Both the position numbers and the translations under genes were made by a program. The notes under the pieces are model-generated. The model was not told the DNA's origin, searched no databases, and was given only the letters and a program-made list of their open reading frames with translations. Shown in pieces: positions 1 through 6,590 of a DNA stretch of 64,000 nt. Source of the stretch: SCGC-AAA076-P13 sp964276235 (GTDB taxonomy: Bacteria > Pseudomonadota > Gammaproteobacteria > Magnimaribacterales > D2472); the NCBI GenBank assembly GCA_964276235.1, contig CAXYEK010000001.1, positions 248,001-312,000 on the forward strand. Reading direction: 5' to 3'. Each line of letters starts with the position of its first letter. Positions within the stretch are counted from its first letter, which is position 1.

Positions 1-109
1 TTATTTTCTGATTCTTGCTCAACCGAGAAATCTACCTTTATTCAAGTGTAACGGCATAAATTTAAACGACAATTATCTCGCCCTCAACTTTATTTTGATA
101 GTTCTTCAA

Positions 110-358
110 TTACAAATCCTTCCAAAACTGGGAATTAAAACCTTTTGCGTTAAAGAGTTTCTTTAGTGTTTTTGGTGTAGTGGAAAAAGACCAGACCAGC
201 CAAATAGCAACCAATATCCCTACAGGACCTGAGTTATAAAGACTTTCAGAGAGATCTATTAGGTTGTTTCTTACACTTGAAGAAAACACTAGACCAACTA
301 AAATAAGTATCATTATTACAGCAGTTAATAATGTAATTATCTTATTAATTATTTTCAT
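110..358 (-). CDS. Small two-helix membrane protein, unknown function
   Basis: An 82-residue protein I do not recognise. A first hydrophobic segment covers about residues 5-27 and a second, around GPVGILVAIWLVW, lies near residues 45-58, so it is probably an inner-membrane protein. The C-terminal tail is basic and polar. No catalytic motif is visible. It begins just downstream, in its own direction, of the outermost clear glmS-end repeat (364-397), which makes it the last gene of the cassette-like series next to glmS. No strong ribosome binding site is visible. No coding region could be assigned to bases 1-109. Confidence 0.55.
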   Translation of the reverse strand: MKIINKIITLLTAVIMILILVGLVFSSSVRNNLIDLSESLYNSGPVGILVAIWLVWSFSTTPKTLKKLFNAKGFNSQFWKDL

Positions 359-363
359 GAAAT

Positions 364-397
364 TAATTGCTGTTCAAATCTACTCCACAGTAGCAGA
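364..397 (-). repeat. glmS 3'-end-like repeat, copy E
   Basis: On the minus strand, 397-380 reads TCTGCTACTGTGGAGTAG, which would encode S-A-T-V-E-stop. After four bases comes GAACAGCAATTA (375-364). The native glmS end has S-V-T-V-E-stop, four bases, then AAACAGTGAATT. Copy E is the most diverged of the clear copies and the farthest from glmS. No glmS coding sequence precedes it. Confidence 0.65.
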
Positions 398-474
398 GTG
401 TTCTTAACCCAACCTATATTCAACATTTATACATTATCACCCAGTCTTAAAACAAATCAAGCAACCAAATAAAC

Positions 475-522
475 TTGACTATTTGGGTAAACACCCAATA
501 TAATTTGGGCAATTACCCAAAT
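475..522 (+). promoter_or_regulatory. Promoter with nested palindromic operators for the desaturase/TetR pair
   Basis: A -35 hexamer TTGACT (475-480) and a -10 hexamer TATAAT (499-504) are 18 bases apart. The spacer holds a palindrome TTGGGTAAACACCCAA (483-498). A second, TTGGGCAATTACCCAA (505-520), lies directly downstream of the -10. The whole 481-522 stretch is also bounded by 10-base inverted arms, ATTTGGGTAA and TTACCCAAAT. This layout would let a dimeric repressor block RNA polymerase. The natural candidate is the TetR-type regulator encoded second in the operon. AAGGA lies about nine bases before the start at 537. Confidence 0.8.
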
Positions 523-536
523 AAGGAAACAATATT

Positions 537-1367
537 ATGGAAATTAATAAAACACTAGAAAGAGAAGCAGCAAAAATATCGAAAGAGCACTCTGGGATGA
601 TTGCTTTTCCAACGATTGGTCTAGCGCTGTTAGTCTCTTGTTTATACATGTTTGTGTTGTTTGTGTTTGCTAGTGGTTATTTGTCACCACTTATCTCCAC
701 TCTTTTGCTTGGGTTTTTAACTTTTGCTTCCTATACCCCGATGCATGAAGCAGTTCATGGCAATGTGGGAGGCAGCAACCCAAAATACAAGTGGTTAGAT
801 TCTGCTGTTGGGTTGTTAATGTCACCACTTATCTCAATCCCATTTAACTCACACAGAAAAGAGCACTTTGCACACCACAAACACACAAATTCTGAAGAGG
901 ATCCAGATGTACATATTCAAAATATATTTAGGTCTTTAAAAGATTTTTATAGATCAACATTAAGAGTAATTAAAACTCAAAATACCTTTGCAATGGATAA
1001 CTTCACTAGAATAGAAATTGCTGTAAGCATTGGATGGCGGTTGCTGTTTGTATTGGGGACAGGAATAATTAGCATCCCGGTGTTGTTCTTCGGGTGGTTT
1101 TCAGGTGCGTTTTTAACTATATATTTATTTTCTTATTTACCACATAAACCATATAAAGATACTGCGAGATGGAAAAATACAAATATACAGTTATTTTCTA
1201 TTAGATGGTTTGAGGAATTAATGTTTCAACAGAATTTACATGCTGTGCACCACCTGTTTCCTAGAGTACCGTTTTATAATTACAGAACAGTATTTGAAAA
1301 ATTAGAACCAAGCATGAGAAAGAAAGAAACTCCAATCATTGATATGATTAATAGAAGGTCAATTTAA
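537..1367 (+). CDS. Membrane fatty-acid desaturase / carotene hydroxylase superfamily protein
   Basis: A 276-residue integral-membrane di-iron oxygenase. It shows the three histidine boxes of the family: H70-EAV-H74, H106-RKE-H110 with HHKH at 113-116, and HAVHH near residue 235. Hydrophobic segments near 25-60, 90-103 and 165-200 fit a four-helix fold with cytoplasmic histidines. The family inserts double bonds or hydroxyl groups into acyl chains or carotenoids; substrate cannot be told from sequence. The adjacent TetR gene and palindromic promoter resemble regulated acyl-desaturase operons such as desCB with DesT in Pseudomonas, so membrane-lipid adjustment is the likelier role. It lies in the accessory patch between repeat copies D and E, transcribed toward glmS. 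Confidence 0.8.
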   Translation: MEINKTLEREAAKISKEHSGMIAFPTIGLALLVSCLYMFVLFVFASGYLSPLISTLLLGFLTFASYTPMHEAVHGNVGGSNPKYKWLDSAVGLLMSPLISIPFNSHRKEHFAHHKHTNSEEDPDVHIQNIFRSLKDFYRSTLRVIKTQNTFAMDNFTRIEIAVSIGWRLLFVLGTGIISIPVLFFGWFSGAFLTIYLFSYLPHKPYKDTARWKNTNIQLFSIRWFEELMFQQNLHAVHHLFPRVPFYNYRTVFEKLEPSMRKKETPIIDMINRRSI

Positions 1368-1369
1368 AA

Positions 1370-1984
1370 ATGAAAACTAGAGAAAAAATAATTAAAGAAA
1401 GTTTGTCTTTGTTCAATGAAAATACTTTTGAATTATCAACAACAAATTTAATAGCGAAAAGATCAGATGTTTTAGAAGGTTCTCTTTGGTATCACTTTAA
1501 TTCGAAAAATGATTTAGTTTCAGTTCATCTTGGTCTATTTGAAGAATCATTTAATGAACAGCAAGCGCATTCACAGAGCGACAACCAAAAAGACTTAATA
1601 TTGGGAATTTTTAGTATTTATGAGGTTGTTTGGGACTTCAGATATCTTATGAGGGATTCGTTTGAACAGTTTTCAACTGATTTTCCAGGACTAAATAAAA
1701 AAATTGATGTCATAAATTCTGAAATAGATAATTGGGCAAAAAATACTATCATGCATGCTAGAGATCTTGGGGTTCTGCATATAAAAGATGGTGATATAGA
1801 TAGTATTGTTGAAATCTCATTAATTATAGGCAGGCACTGGTTGGATTATTCAATGAAAAAATACCCATCCAAATCAAATACATATTTAAGAAAGAAGGGC
1901 ATTAATCTTCTAATTAAAAATTTCTATCCTTACTTGAGTCCTGAGTCTAAAGAGATAATGGATTCGCTTTACGAGTCAGACTGA
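1370..1984 (+). CDS. TetR/AcrR-family transcriptional regulator
   Basis: A 204-residue protein with an N-terminal TetR helix-turn-helix at about residues 3-50 (TREKIIKESLSLF ... SLWYHFNSKNDLV), followed by a helical ligand-binding domain. The WYHFNSKNDL segment corresponds to the usual YYHFKSKEDL end of the HTH. It starts two bases after the desaturase stop and is almost certainly co-transcribed and translationally coupled. The palindromes around the shared promoter (481-522) are its likely operators, implying autorepression and control of the desaturase. By analogy with DesT/FabR its ligand could be an acyl-CoA or acyl-ACP; that is inference. Confidence 0.85.
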   Translation: MKTREKIIKESLSLFNENTFELSTTNLIAKRSDVLEGSLWYHFNSKNDLVSVHLGLFEESFNEQQAHSQSDNQKDLILGIFSIYEVVWDFRYLMRDSFEQFSTDFPGLNKKIDVINSEIDNWAKNTIMHARDLGVLHIKDGDIDSIVEISLIIGRHWLDYSMKKYPSKSNTYLRKKGINLLIKNFYPYLSPESKEIMDSLYESD

Positions 1985-1990
1985 TTTTTT

Positions 1991-2039
1991 ATTCTCTGTT
2001 TGAACTTACTCCACCGTAACTGACTATTTTTAAACAGTG
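1991..2039 (-). repeat. glmS 3'-end-like repeat, copy D
   Basis: Minus-strand 2023-2006 reads TCAGTTACGGTGGAGTAA, encoding S-V-T-V-E-stop exactly as the end of glmS does. It differs from the native end only at third codon positions and in the stop (TAA instead of TAG). Four bases later comes AAACAGAGAAT (2001-1991), matching the native AAACAGTGAAT with one change. Upstream, CACTGTTT (2039-2032) is the inverted counterpart of the AAACAG arm, so the unit can fold as a long imperfect hairpin. It separates the TetR gene from the lipoprotein gene. Confidence 0.8.
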
Positions 2040-2057
2040 ATTTAATTCTAACACTAT

Positions 2058-2516
2058 TTATTCTTTTGATTTTTCAGCATCATAAAAAATTACATCATGC
2101 CCTTTTTTTTCAAGGCATTTCTCAAGACCAGAATATTCTCTAAACTCCTTTGTTGCATTTGTAACAAAAATTGTTGAACCTCCTAAGACACCCCCCACAG
2201 TTCCTGCTGCAACATAAATAGGCGCAAAAACTCCACTTGCAGTGGCAATTGTATAAAGTCCGCCTAATGCTAAATAAGATCCAAAACCAATACCAACTTT
2301 TGAAGATCTATTTGCTCTATTGTTAGATGTTTTTATACATTCATCTAACTCATTCTCAAAAGCATATAGATCTGTATCAGATGACCTTTTTACATGTACA
2401 GGCGTATTGACTAACTGTAAGTACTCTTCAGCATCAGGTTTTACATTGATAGTATTGGAAACGCATGAGGATAAAACAAATAGTAATAGAAAAAAAAATA
2501 AACCCTTAGTTTGCAT
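2058..2516 (-). CDS. Putative lipoprotein with glycine-rich hydrophobic segment
   Basis: A 152-residue protein whose N-terminus (KGLFFFLLLFVLSSC) is a type II signal peptide with lipobox LSSC, so Cys18 is probably lipidated. The mature part is polar to about residue 70. It then has a glycine- and alanine-rich hydrophobic stretch (SYLALGGLYTIATASG through VAAGTVGGVLGGSTIF, about 80-115) that resembles glycine-zipper segments of envelope proteins. The C-terminus is charged and contains two further cysteines. I do not recognise a named family. It lies between repeat copies C and D, reads in the glmS direction, and forms one cassette-like unit. Confidence 0.65.
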   Translation of the reverse strand: MQTKGLFFFLLLFVLSSCVSNTINVKPDAEEYLQLVNTPVHVKRSSDTDLYAFENELDECIKTSNNRANRSSKVGIGFGSYLALGGLYTIATASGVFAPIYVAAGTVGGVLGGSTIFVTNATKEFREYSGLEKCLEKKGHDVIFYDAEKSKE

Positions 2517-2530
2517 AGTTTTCTACTTCT

Positions 2531-2564
2531 AAATCACTGTTTAAAATTACTCCACCGTAACGGA
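2531..2564 (-). repeat. glmS 3'-end-like repeat, copy C
   Basis: Minus-strand 2564-2547 reads TCCGTTACGGTGGAGTAA, encoding S-V-T-V-E-stop with wobble-only differences from native glmS. Four bases (TTTT) follow, then AAACAGTGATTT (2542-2531), ten of twelve identical to the native flank. The core also contains a local inverted repeat (ACTCC ... GGAGT) that could form a small hairpin. It separates the 59-residue gene from the lipoprotein gene. Confidence 0.8.
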
Positions 2565-2582
2565 GTAAGTGAACCTCGACTT

Positions 2583-2762
2583 TCATTCTCCACTATTTTT
2601 GTTCATAAATTTTTTCATTGAAAGAGAAATAATTGCTATTAAAAAAAATACCGTTCCAACATCATGGAGACCATCGATGCCAAATAAACTTTCAAATAAA
2701 TACATCGCTATTGCAAGAATTATTAAAACCCAAAATTCATATTTTTTTAAAAACTTAATCAT
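2583..2762 (-). CDS. Small membrane protein, 59 residues
   Basis: The frame runs from ATG at 2762 to TGA at 2583. The protein starts MIKFLKKYEFWVLIILAIAM and has two hydrophobic segments, about residues 10-26 and 36-49. They are separated by a short acidic/histidine loop (FGIDGLHDVGT), and the C-terminus is basic and polar. Such a charge pattern suits a two-helix inner-membrane protein. The start lies 12 bases after the GTGGAG of repeat copy B, which may serve as a weak ribosome binding site. It is bracketed by repeat copies B and C. No family recognised. A plus-strand frame over the same bases looks less protein-like. Confidence 0.5.
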   Translation of the reverse strand: MIKFLKKYEFWVLIILAIAMYLFESLFGIDGLHDVGTVFFLIAIISLSMKKFMNKNSGE

Positions 2763-2789
2763 TTTTTGAAACTACTCCACCGTCACTGT
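2758..2789 (-). repeat. glmS 3'-end-like repeat, copy B
   Basis: Minus-strand 2789-2772 reads ACAGTGACGGTGGAGTAG, encoding T-V-T-V-E-stop. Four bases (TTTC) follow, then AAAAAATGATTA, which retains the register of the native AAACAGTGAATTA flank with several changes. The start codon of the 59-residue gene is embedded in this flank. Just upstream, CACTGTTT and AAACAGTG form an 8-bp stem with a 6-base loop (2783-2804), which could act as a terminator-like hairpin after the 42-residue gene. Confidence 0.65.
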
Positions 2790-2795
2790 TTAGAT

Positions 2796-2964
2796 ACAAA
2801 CAGTGAATTACTCTTCCTTGTAATTCTCTTCTAAAATTCCTTTTTCTTTTAGGGTCTTTATTAGTTTTTCCAAACGAACGAGTGCAACCACTCCAAGCAT
2901 CCCAAAAACAAACCCCATTACTGCTAATCCTTCCATAATTTCCTCTCTTTAATTCACTGTTTGT
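2796..2964. repeat. Perfect 15-bp inverted repeat flanking a 42-residue gene
   Basis: ACAAACAGTGAATTA at 2796-2810 is the exact reverse complement of TAATTCACTGTTTGT at 2950-2964. The arms enclose about 140 bases holding one short gene, whose stop codon lies in one arm. The right arm is the native 3' flank of glmS. The left arm adjoins repeat copy B. The arrangement resembles the ends of a very small mobile cassette, but it could also be two bidirectional terminator halves. Confidence 0.75.
2808..2936 (-). CDS. Small single-helix membrane protein, 42 residues
   Basis: The frame runs from ATG at 2936 to TAA at 2808 and is preceded by a good ribosome binding site (AGAGAGG, about five bases before ATG). 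The protein starts MEGLAVMGFVFGMLGVVALV, a single transmembrane helix at residues 3-21, followed by a charged amphipathic tail (RLEKLIKTLKEKGILEE). This N-out/C-in helix-plus-coiled-tail plan is common among bacterial small membrane proteins, but I cannot name a family. It is the first gene downstream of glmS and is bounded by the 15-bp inverted repeat, so it is the most glmS-proximal cassette. Confidence 0.65.
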   Translation of the reverse strand: MEGLAVMGFVFGMLGVVALVRLEKLIKTLKEKGILEENYKEE

Positions 2965-2984
2965 GTCTACTCGACAGTGACTGA
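2951..2984 (-). repeat. Native glmS 3' end and flank (repeat copy A, attTn7-like position)
   Basis: Minus-strand 2984-2967 is TCAGTCACTGTCGAGTAG, the last codons of glmS (S-V-T-V-E-stop). Four bases later comes AAACAGTGAATT (2962-2951). This is the reference copy for B to E. In many bacteria the 3' end of glmS is recognised by TnsD of Tn7, which inserts downstream of the gene. I see no Tn7-type ends or transposition genes here. Confidence 0.8.
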
Positions 2985-4792
2985 CTTAGCTAAGTTTCTT
3001 GGTTGATCAATATCAGTTCCTCTTAGAAGAGCAACTTCATAAGAAAGGAGTTGAAGTGGGATAGTGTAAACAATTGGCGTTAGGAAGAAGTCACACTTTG
3101 GCATGCTAATTAAAGCGCCGTTTTTGACATCCATAGTCACTGATGGGTCAGCAAAAACATAAAGGGTTCCGCCTCTAGCTTTTACTTCTTCTAAATTAGA
3201 AACTAGTTTTTCAGCAATTTCGCTCTCTGGGGCCAATGCGATAACTGGCATATTTTCATCTATTAGAGCTAATGGCCCATGCTTTAGTTCTCCAGCAGGA
3301 TAGGCTTCTGCATGAATGTAAGAAATCTCTTTTAGTTTTAAAGCGCCCTCTTTTGCAATTGGGTAAAAAATTCCCCTTCCTAAAAATAAGGCATTATCCT
3401 TACTTGCTATAGTAGGAGCTATCTCTAAGATTTGATCTTTTAATTCAAGAGTCTCATTAATAACTTCGGGTAGGGTTCTTAGTGCTGTTACCACTCGAGT
3501 TCTAAGTAATGGATTTAGGTCTCTGCTTTTTGCCAAAGATAAAGCGAGGAGCATAAGACCAGCTAACTGAGTTGTAAATGCTTTGGTAGAAGCAACACCA
3601 ATTTCAGGTCCTGCATTGGTAAATAATACAAAATCTGATTCTCTTGCTAATGAGCTTGTTGGTACATTACAAATTCCAACAGATCCTAGATAATCTTTCT
3701 CTTTTGCATATCTCAAGGCTGCAAGAGTATCAGCAGTTTCACCTGATTGAGAAATAGTAATTAATAAAGCATTTTTATCAACATGTGGATTTCTATATCT
3801 ATATTCACTGGCGTAATCTATCTGACATGGAAGCTCAGAAATAGCAGAAAACCAATTAGCAGCTACCCTGCCAGCATGAAGACTCGTCCCACAGGCTACT
3901 ATTTGGATTCGTTTTACCTTTGAAAATAATTTAGATGAGCCAAGGCCAAAAATGTTATCAAGAACATCTTCACCACCTACTCTACCGTCAATGGTATTTA
4001 AAATTGCCTCAGGCTGCTCATAAATTTCTTTTTCCATGAAATGTTTGAAGTCACCCTTGGAAGTAGATTGGTTTGATATATCAATTTGGTGATTTCTCTT
4101 TCTACTGCCTTTTTGTTCGCATCAAAAATTTTATAGGTTTCGGCTGAAATCTCGGCAACATCGCCGTCTTCTAAAAATATAAACTCATTTGTTAGCTGAC
4201 CAATTGCTAGAGGGTCTGAGGCTGCAAGCATTTCATCGGTTCCAATTCCTAGCAATAAAGGAGATTTGTTTCTTGCTACTACAAGGTTTTCACTGTCATT
4301 TATATCAATGGCTGCAATTGCATAAGCACCATCTAGTTTTTCTTTAGCTAAATACATAGCATCAATCATGCTGTTGCCTTTATTAAGATAAAGATCAAGA
4401 AGGTGGGCGATAAGCTCTGAATCAGTTTGTGATAAAAATTCGTAGCCATCTTTTATTAAAGACTCACGAAGCTCTATGTAATTTTCAATTATCCCGTTAT
4501 GGACTATATAAACCTTATCTTTTGATTTATGAGGATGAGCATTTATTTCAGACGGCTCTCCGTGCGTTGCCCATCTTGTATGAGCTATGCCTAATTTGCT
4601 CTTTGGTTTTTCAGCAACCATTTTGTCTTCAAGCAATTGAACTTTGCCAAGTGCTCTAAGGTGAGCTATTGATTCGTTTTGATGGAGTGCTATACCAGCA
4701 GAATCATATCCGCGGTACTCCATCTTATGAAGGCCTTGAACTAAAAGTTTACCGACGTTTCTCGTTGAAGCAGCCGCTATAATTCCACACAT
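2967..4792 (-). CDS. glmS: Glutamine--fructose-6-phosphate aminotransferase (one frameshift)
   Basis: GlmS makes glucosamine-6-phosphate from fructose-6-phosphate and glutamine, the entry step to peptidoglycan and LPS amino sugars. The N-terminal glutaminase domain starts MCGIIAAAS with catalytic Cys2 and includes RGYDSAGIA and TRWATHGEP. The C-terminal half has two SIS sugar-isomerase domains (CGTSLHAGR, SQSGETADT, EGALKLKEISY) and ends LAKSVTVE. The reading frame breaks near 4070-4080: the upstream frame ends at 3998 and the downstream frame resumes STSKGDFKHFMEKEIYEQP. Restoring one base (a T lost in TATTCA) gives 608 residues, matching the usual 609. It starts two bases after glmU and is the last gene of that operon. 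Confidence 0.95.
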
Positions 4793-4794
4793 AG

Positions 4795-6147
4795 TTAATC
4801 CTTTTTCTTAGACCAGTCGTTTTTGTTTTCTTGTTTTGATCTTCCAAAGCCCAAGGCATTGTCAGGTATATCTTTTGTTATAACTGAGCCTGCTGCAACT
4901 GTTGCATTTGACCCGACTGTCACAGGTGCAACTAATGCGGCATTACTTCCAATAAAACTATCGTTGCCAATATTAGTTTTATGTTTGTTCTTGCCATCAT
5001 AATTACAAGTGATTGTTCCTGCTCCAATGTTAGAGCCTTTCCCAACTTCAGTATCGCCCAAATAGGTCAGATGATTTGCTTTTGAGCCCTCTCCAAGAGT
5101 TGTATTTTTTGTCTCAACAAAATTACCTACCTTGGCTGAGTTTTCTATTAAACTGCCCTCGCGCAATCTTGCGTAGGGGCCAATTACACAGTTATCACCA
5201 ATCTTAGCGCCATCAATATGAGAAAAGGCTTCTATTTTAGTGTTACTGCCGATACGAACATTCTTAAGAATGGTATTAGGTCCAATTGATACATTATCAC
5301 CAAGAGCAATGCTTCCCTCAAGAATGACATTCACATCAATAGAGCAATCTTTTCCAGATTCAACATCACCTCTAACATCAAGTCTTGATGCATCGGCAAT
5401 AGTAATTCCTTGATTGAACAGATCTTCAGTTTTCATTAATCTATAAGTAGCCTCTAATTGTTCTAGTTCTTGCTTACTGTTAGCTCCTTTTACTTCATCA
5501 TTAGAAGCTTCACATGTTTTAATTCTAATGCCTTTTTGATTAATAATCGAAACTAAATCAGTTAAATAAAATTCTCCTGCAGCATTATCGTTGGTAATTT
5601 TTGATAAGCCTTCTTCTAGCAACTCTTTAGAAGCACATAAAACGCCAGTAAATATTTCTTGTATTTCTCTTTCTGCATCCGTCGCATCTTTTTCTTCTAC
5701 TATGGCCAGTGCGTTGCCAGATTCATCTTTCTTTACTCTTCCGTAACCAAAAGGGTTTTCTAAAACAGTAGTTAAAATAGAAAGCTCATCTGAGCTATTG
5801 ATGAGATTTTCTAGCGTCCCTTTTTGGATAAGAGGAACATCACCATACAAAACAAGCACTTTTGAGTTGTTATCAACTTTATCAAGACCGCACTTAACAG
5901 CATCACCTGTTCCTATGGGTTTTAGTTGTTCGCTCGTTGTTATATCTAGATTGTAACTTTCTGATTCCGAAATTATGGACTCTTTGTCAAAGCCAACAAC
6001 TAAGGTAATTTTTGAGCTTACTTCTCCAGCTGTATCACAAATTTTTTGTAGCATAGAAGTGCCGCCAATCTTTTGTAAAGATTTTGCTCTGTTGGATTTC
6101 ATTCTTGAGCCTTCGCCGGCTGCAAGTATTATGGTGTGTAAGCTCAC
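4795..6147 (-). CDS. glmU: Bifunctional UDP-GlcNAc pyrophosphorylase / GlcN-1-P acetyltransferase
   Basis: A 450-residue protein close to the usual 456. The N-terminal uridyltransferase domain shows LAAGEGSRMKS, the nucleotide-binding loop, and YGDVPLI with the metal-binding aspartate. The C-terminal left-handed beta-helix is made of hexapeptide repeats (IGPNTILKNVRIG, IGPYARLREG, VGNFVETKN, NHLTYLGD, GAGTITCNYDG) that acetylate glucosamine-1-phosphate. It produces UDP-GlcNAc in the cytoplasm, downstream of GlmS and GlmM. It lies 27 bases beyond atpC and just before glmS, the classical atp-glmU-glmS order of gammaproteobacteria. Confidence 0.97.
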   Translation of the reverse strand: MSLHTIILAAGEGSRMKSNRAKSLQKIGGTSMLQKICDTAGEVSSKITLVVGFDKESIISESESYNLDITTSEQLKPIGTGDAVKCGLDKVDNNSKVLVLYGDVPLIQKGTLENLINSSDELSILTTVLENPFGYGRVKKDESGNALAIVEEKDATDAEREIQEIFTGVLCASKELLEEGLSKITNDNAAGEFYLTDLVSIINQKGIRIKTCEASNDEVKGANSKQELEQLEATYRLMKTEDLFNQGITIADASRLDVRGDVESGKDCSIDVNVILEGSIALGDNVSIGPNTILKNVRIGSNTKIEAFSHIDGAKIGDNCVIGPYARLREGSLIENSAKVGNFVETKNTTLGEGSKANHLTYLGDTEVGKGSNIGAGTITCNYDGKNKHKTNIGNDSFIGSNAALVAPVTVGSNATVAAGSVITKDIPDNALGFGRSKQENKNDWSKKKD

Positions 6148-6174
6148 AGTATTAATTAAGGTTAAATGAATACC

Positions 6175-6588
6175 TTACTGGTTTTTACGTAATTTTTGAA
6201 TAGTTTTAAGCCTAGCAACTGCTTCAGCTAGCTGAGATGCTGCTTTGGCATAGTCTAAGGCTGCATCTTTATTGGCTAAATCTTGTTCCGCTGATTCTTT
6301 TGCTTTTATAGCCTCTGCTTCATCTAGTCCGTCTGCTCTTTCAGCTGTATCGGATAAAATAGTAACTAAGTCTGGTTGAACTTCAATAAACCCTCCAGAA
6401 CAGAAAAATGCTTCTTCTTCTGAGCCGTTTTCAACTCTAACTGGGCCTGGAGCCAAGCCAGTTAAAAGAGGTGTATGACCAGGAGCTATACCAAGTTCAC
6501 CAAGTGTTCCGGTTGCATAAACCATAGTGGCTTCGCCGGAATAAATCTCTTCACTTGAAGAAACTATATTGATCTTGATAGTGCTCAT
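6175..6588 (-). CDS. atpC: ATP synthase F1 epsilon subunit
   Basis: A 137-residue epsilon subunit of the F1Fo ATP synthase. The N-terminal beta-sandwich (KINIVSSSEEIYSGEATMVYATGTLGELGIAPGHTPLL) is typical. The C-terminal helical hairpin is alanine- and glutamate-rich (EAIKAKESAEQDLA ... AVARLKTIQKLRK). Epsilon joins the gamma shaft to the c-ring and can inhibit ATP hydrolysis. It is the last atp gene, two bases after the atpD stop. Confidence 0.96.
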   Translation of the reverse strand: MSTIKINIVSSSEEIYSGEATMVYATGTLGELGIAPGHTPLLTGLAPGPVRVENGSEEEAFFCSGGFIEVQPDLVTILSDTAERADGLDEAEAIKAKESAEQDLANKDAALDYAKAASQLAEAVARLKTIQKLRKNQ

Positions 6589-6590
6589 GA

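Noticed and set aside
2320..2769. Plus-strand frames opposite the lipoprotein and the 59-residue gene
   Set aside because: They lack ribosome sites and protein-like composition, and overlap better minus-strand genes; treated as shadows.
2951..2984. Tn7 insertion at the glmS attachment site
   Set aside because: No Tn7-type terminal sequences or tns genes are visible in 1-2960, and Tn7 makes only a 5-base target duplication, which does not explain copies of the gene end.
364..2984. Integron attC array
   Set aside because: The repeats are not of attC form: no paired GTTRRRY/RYYYAAC core sites could be found, there is no intI gene in the window, and one segment has genes in the opposite direction.
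364..2984. CRISPR array
   Set aside because: The copies are few, diverged, and irregularly spaced with genes between them; there are no cas genes.
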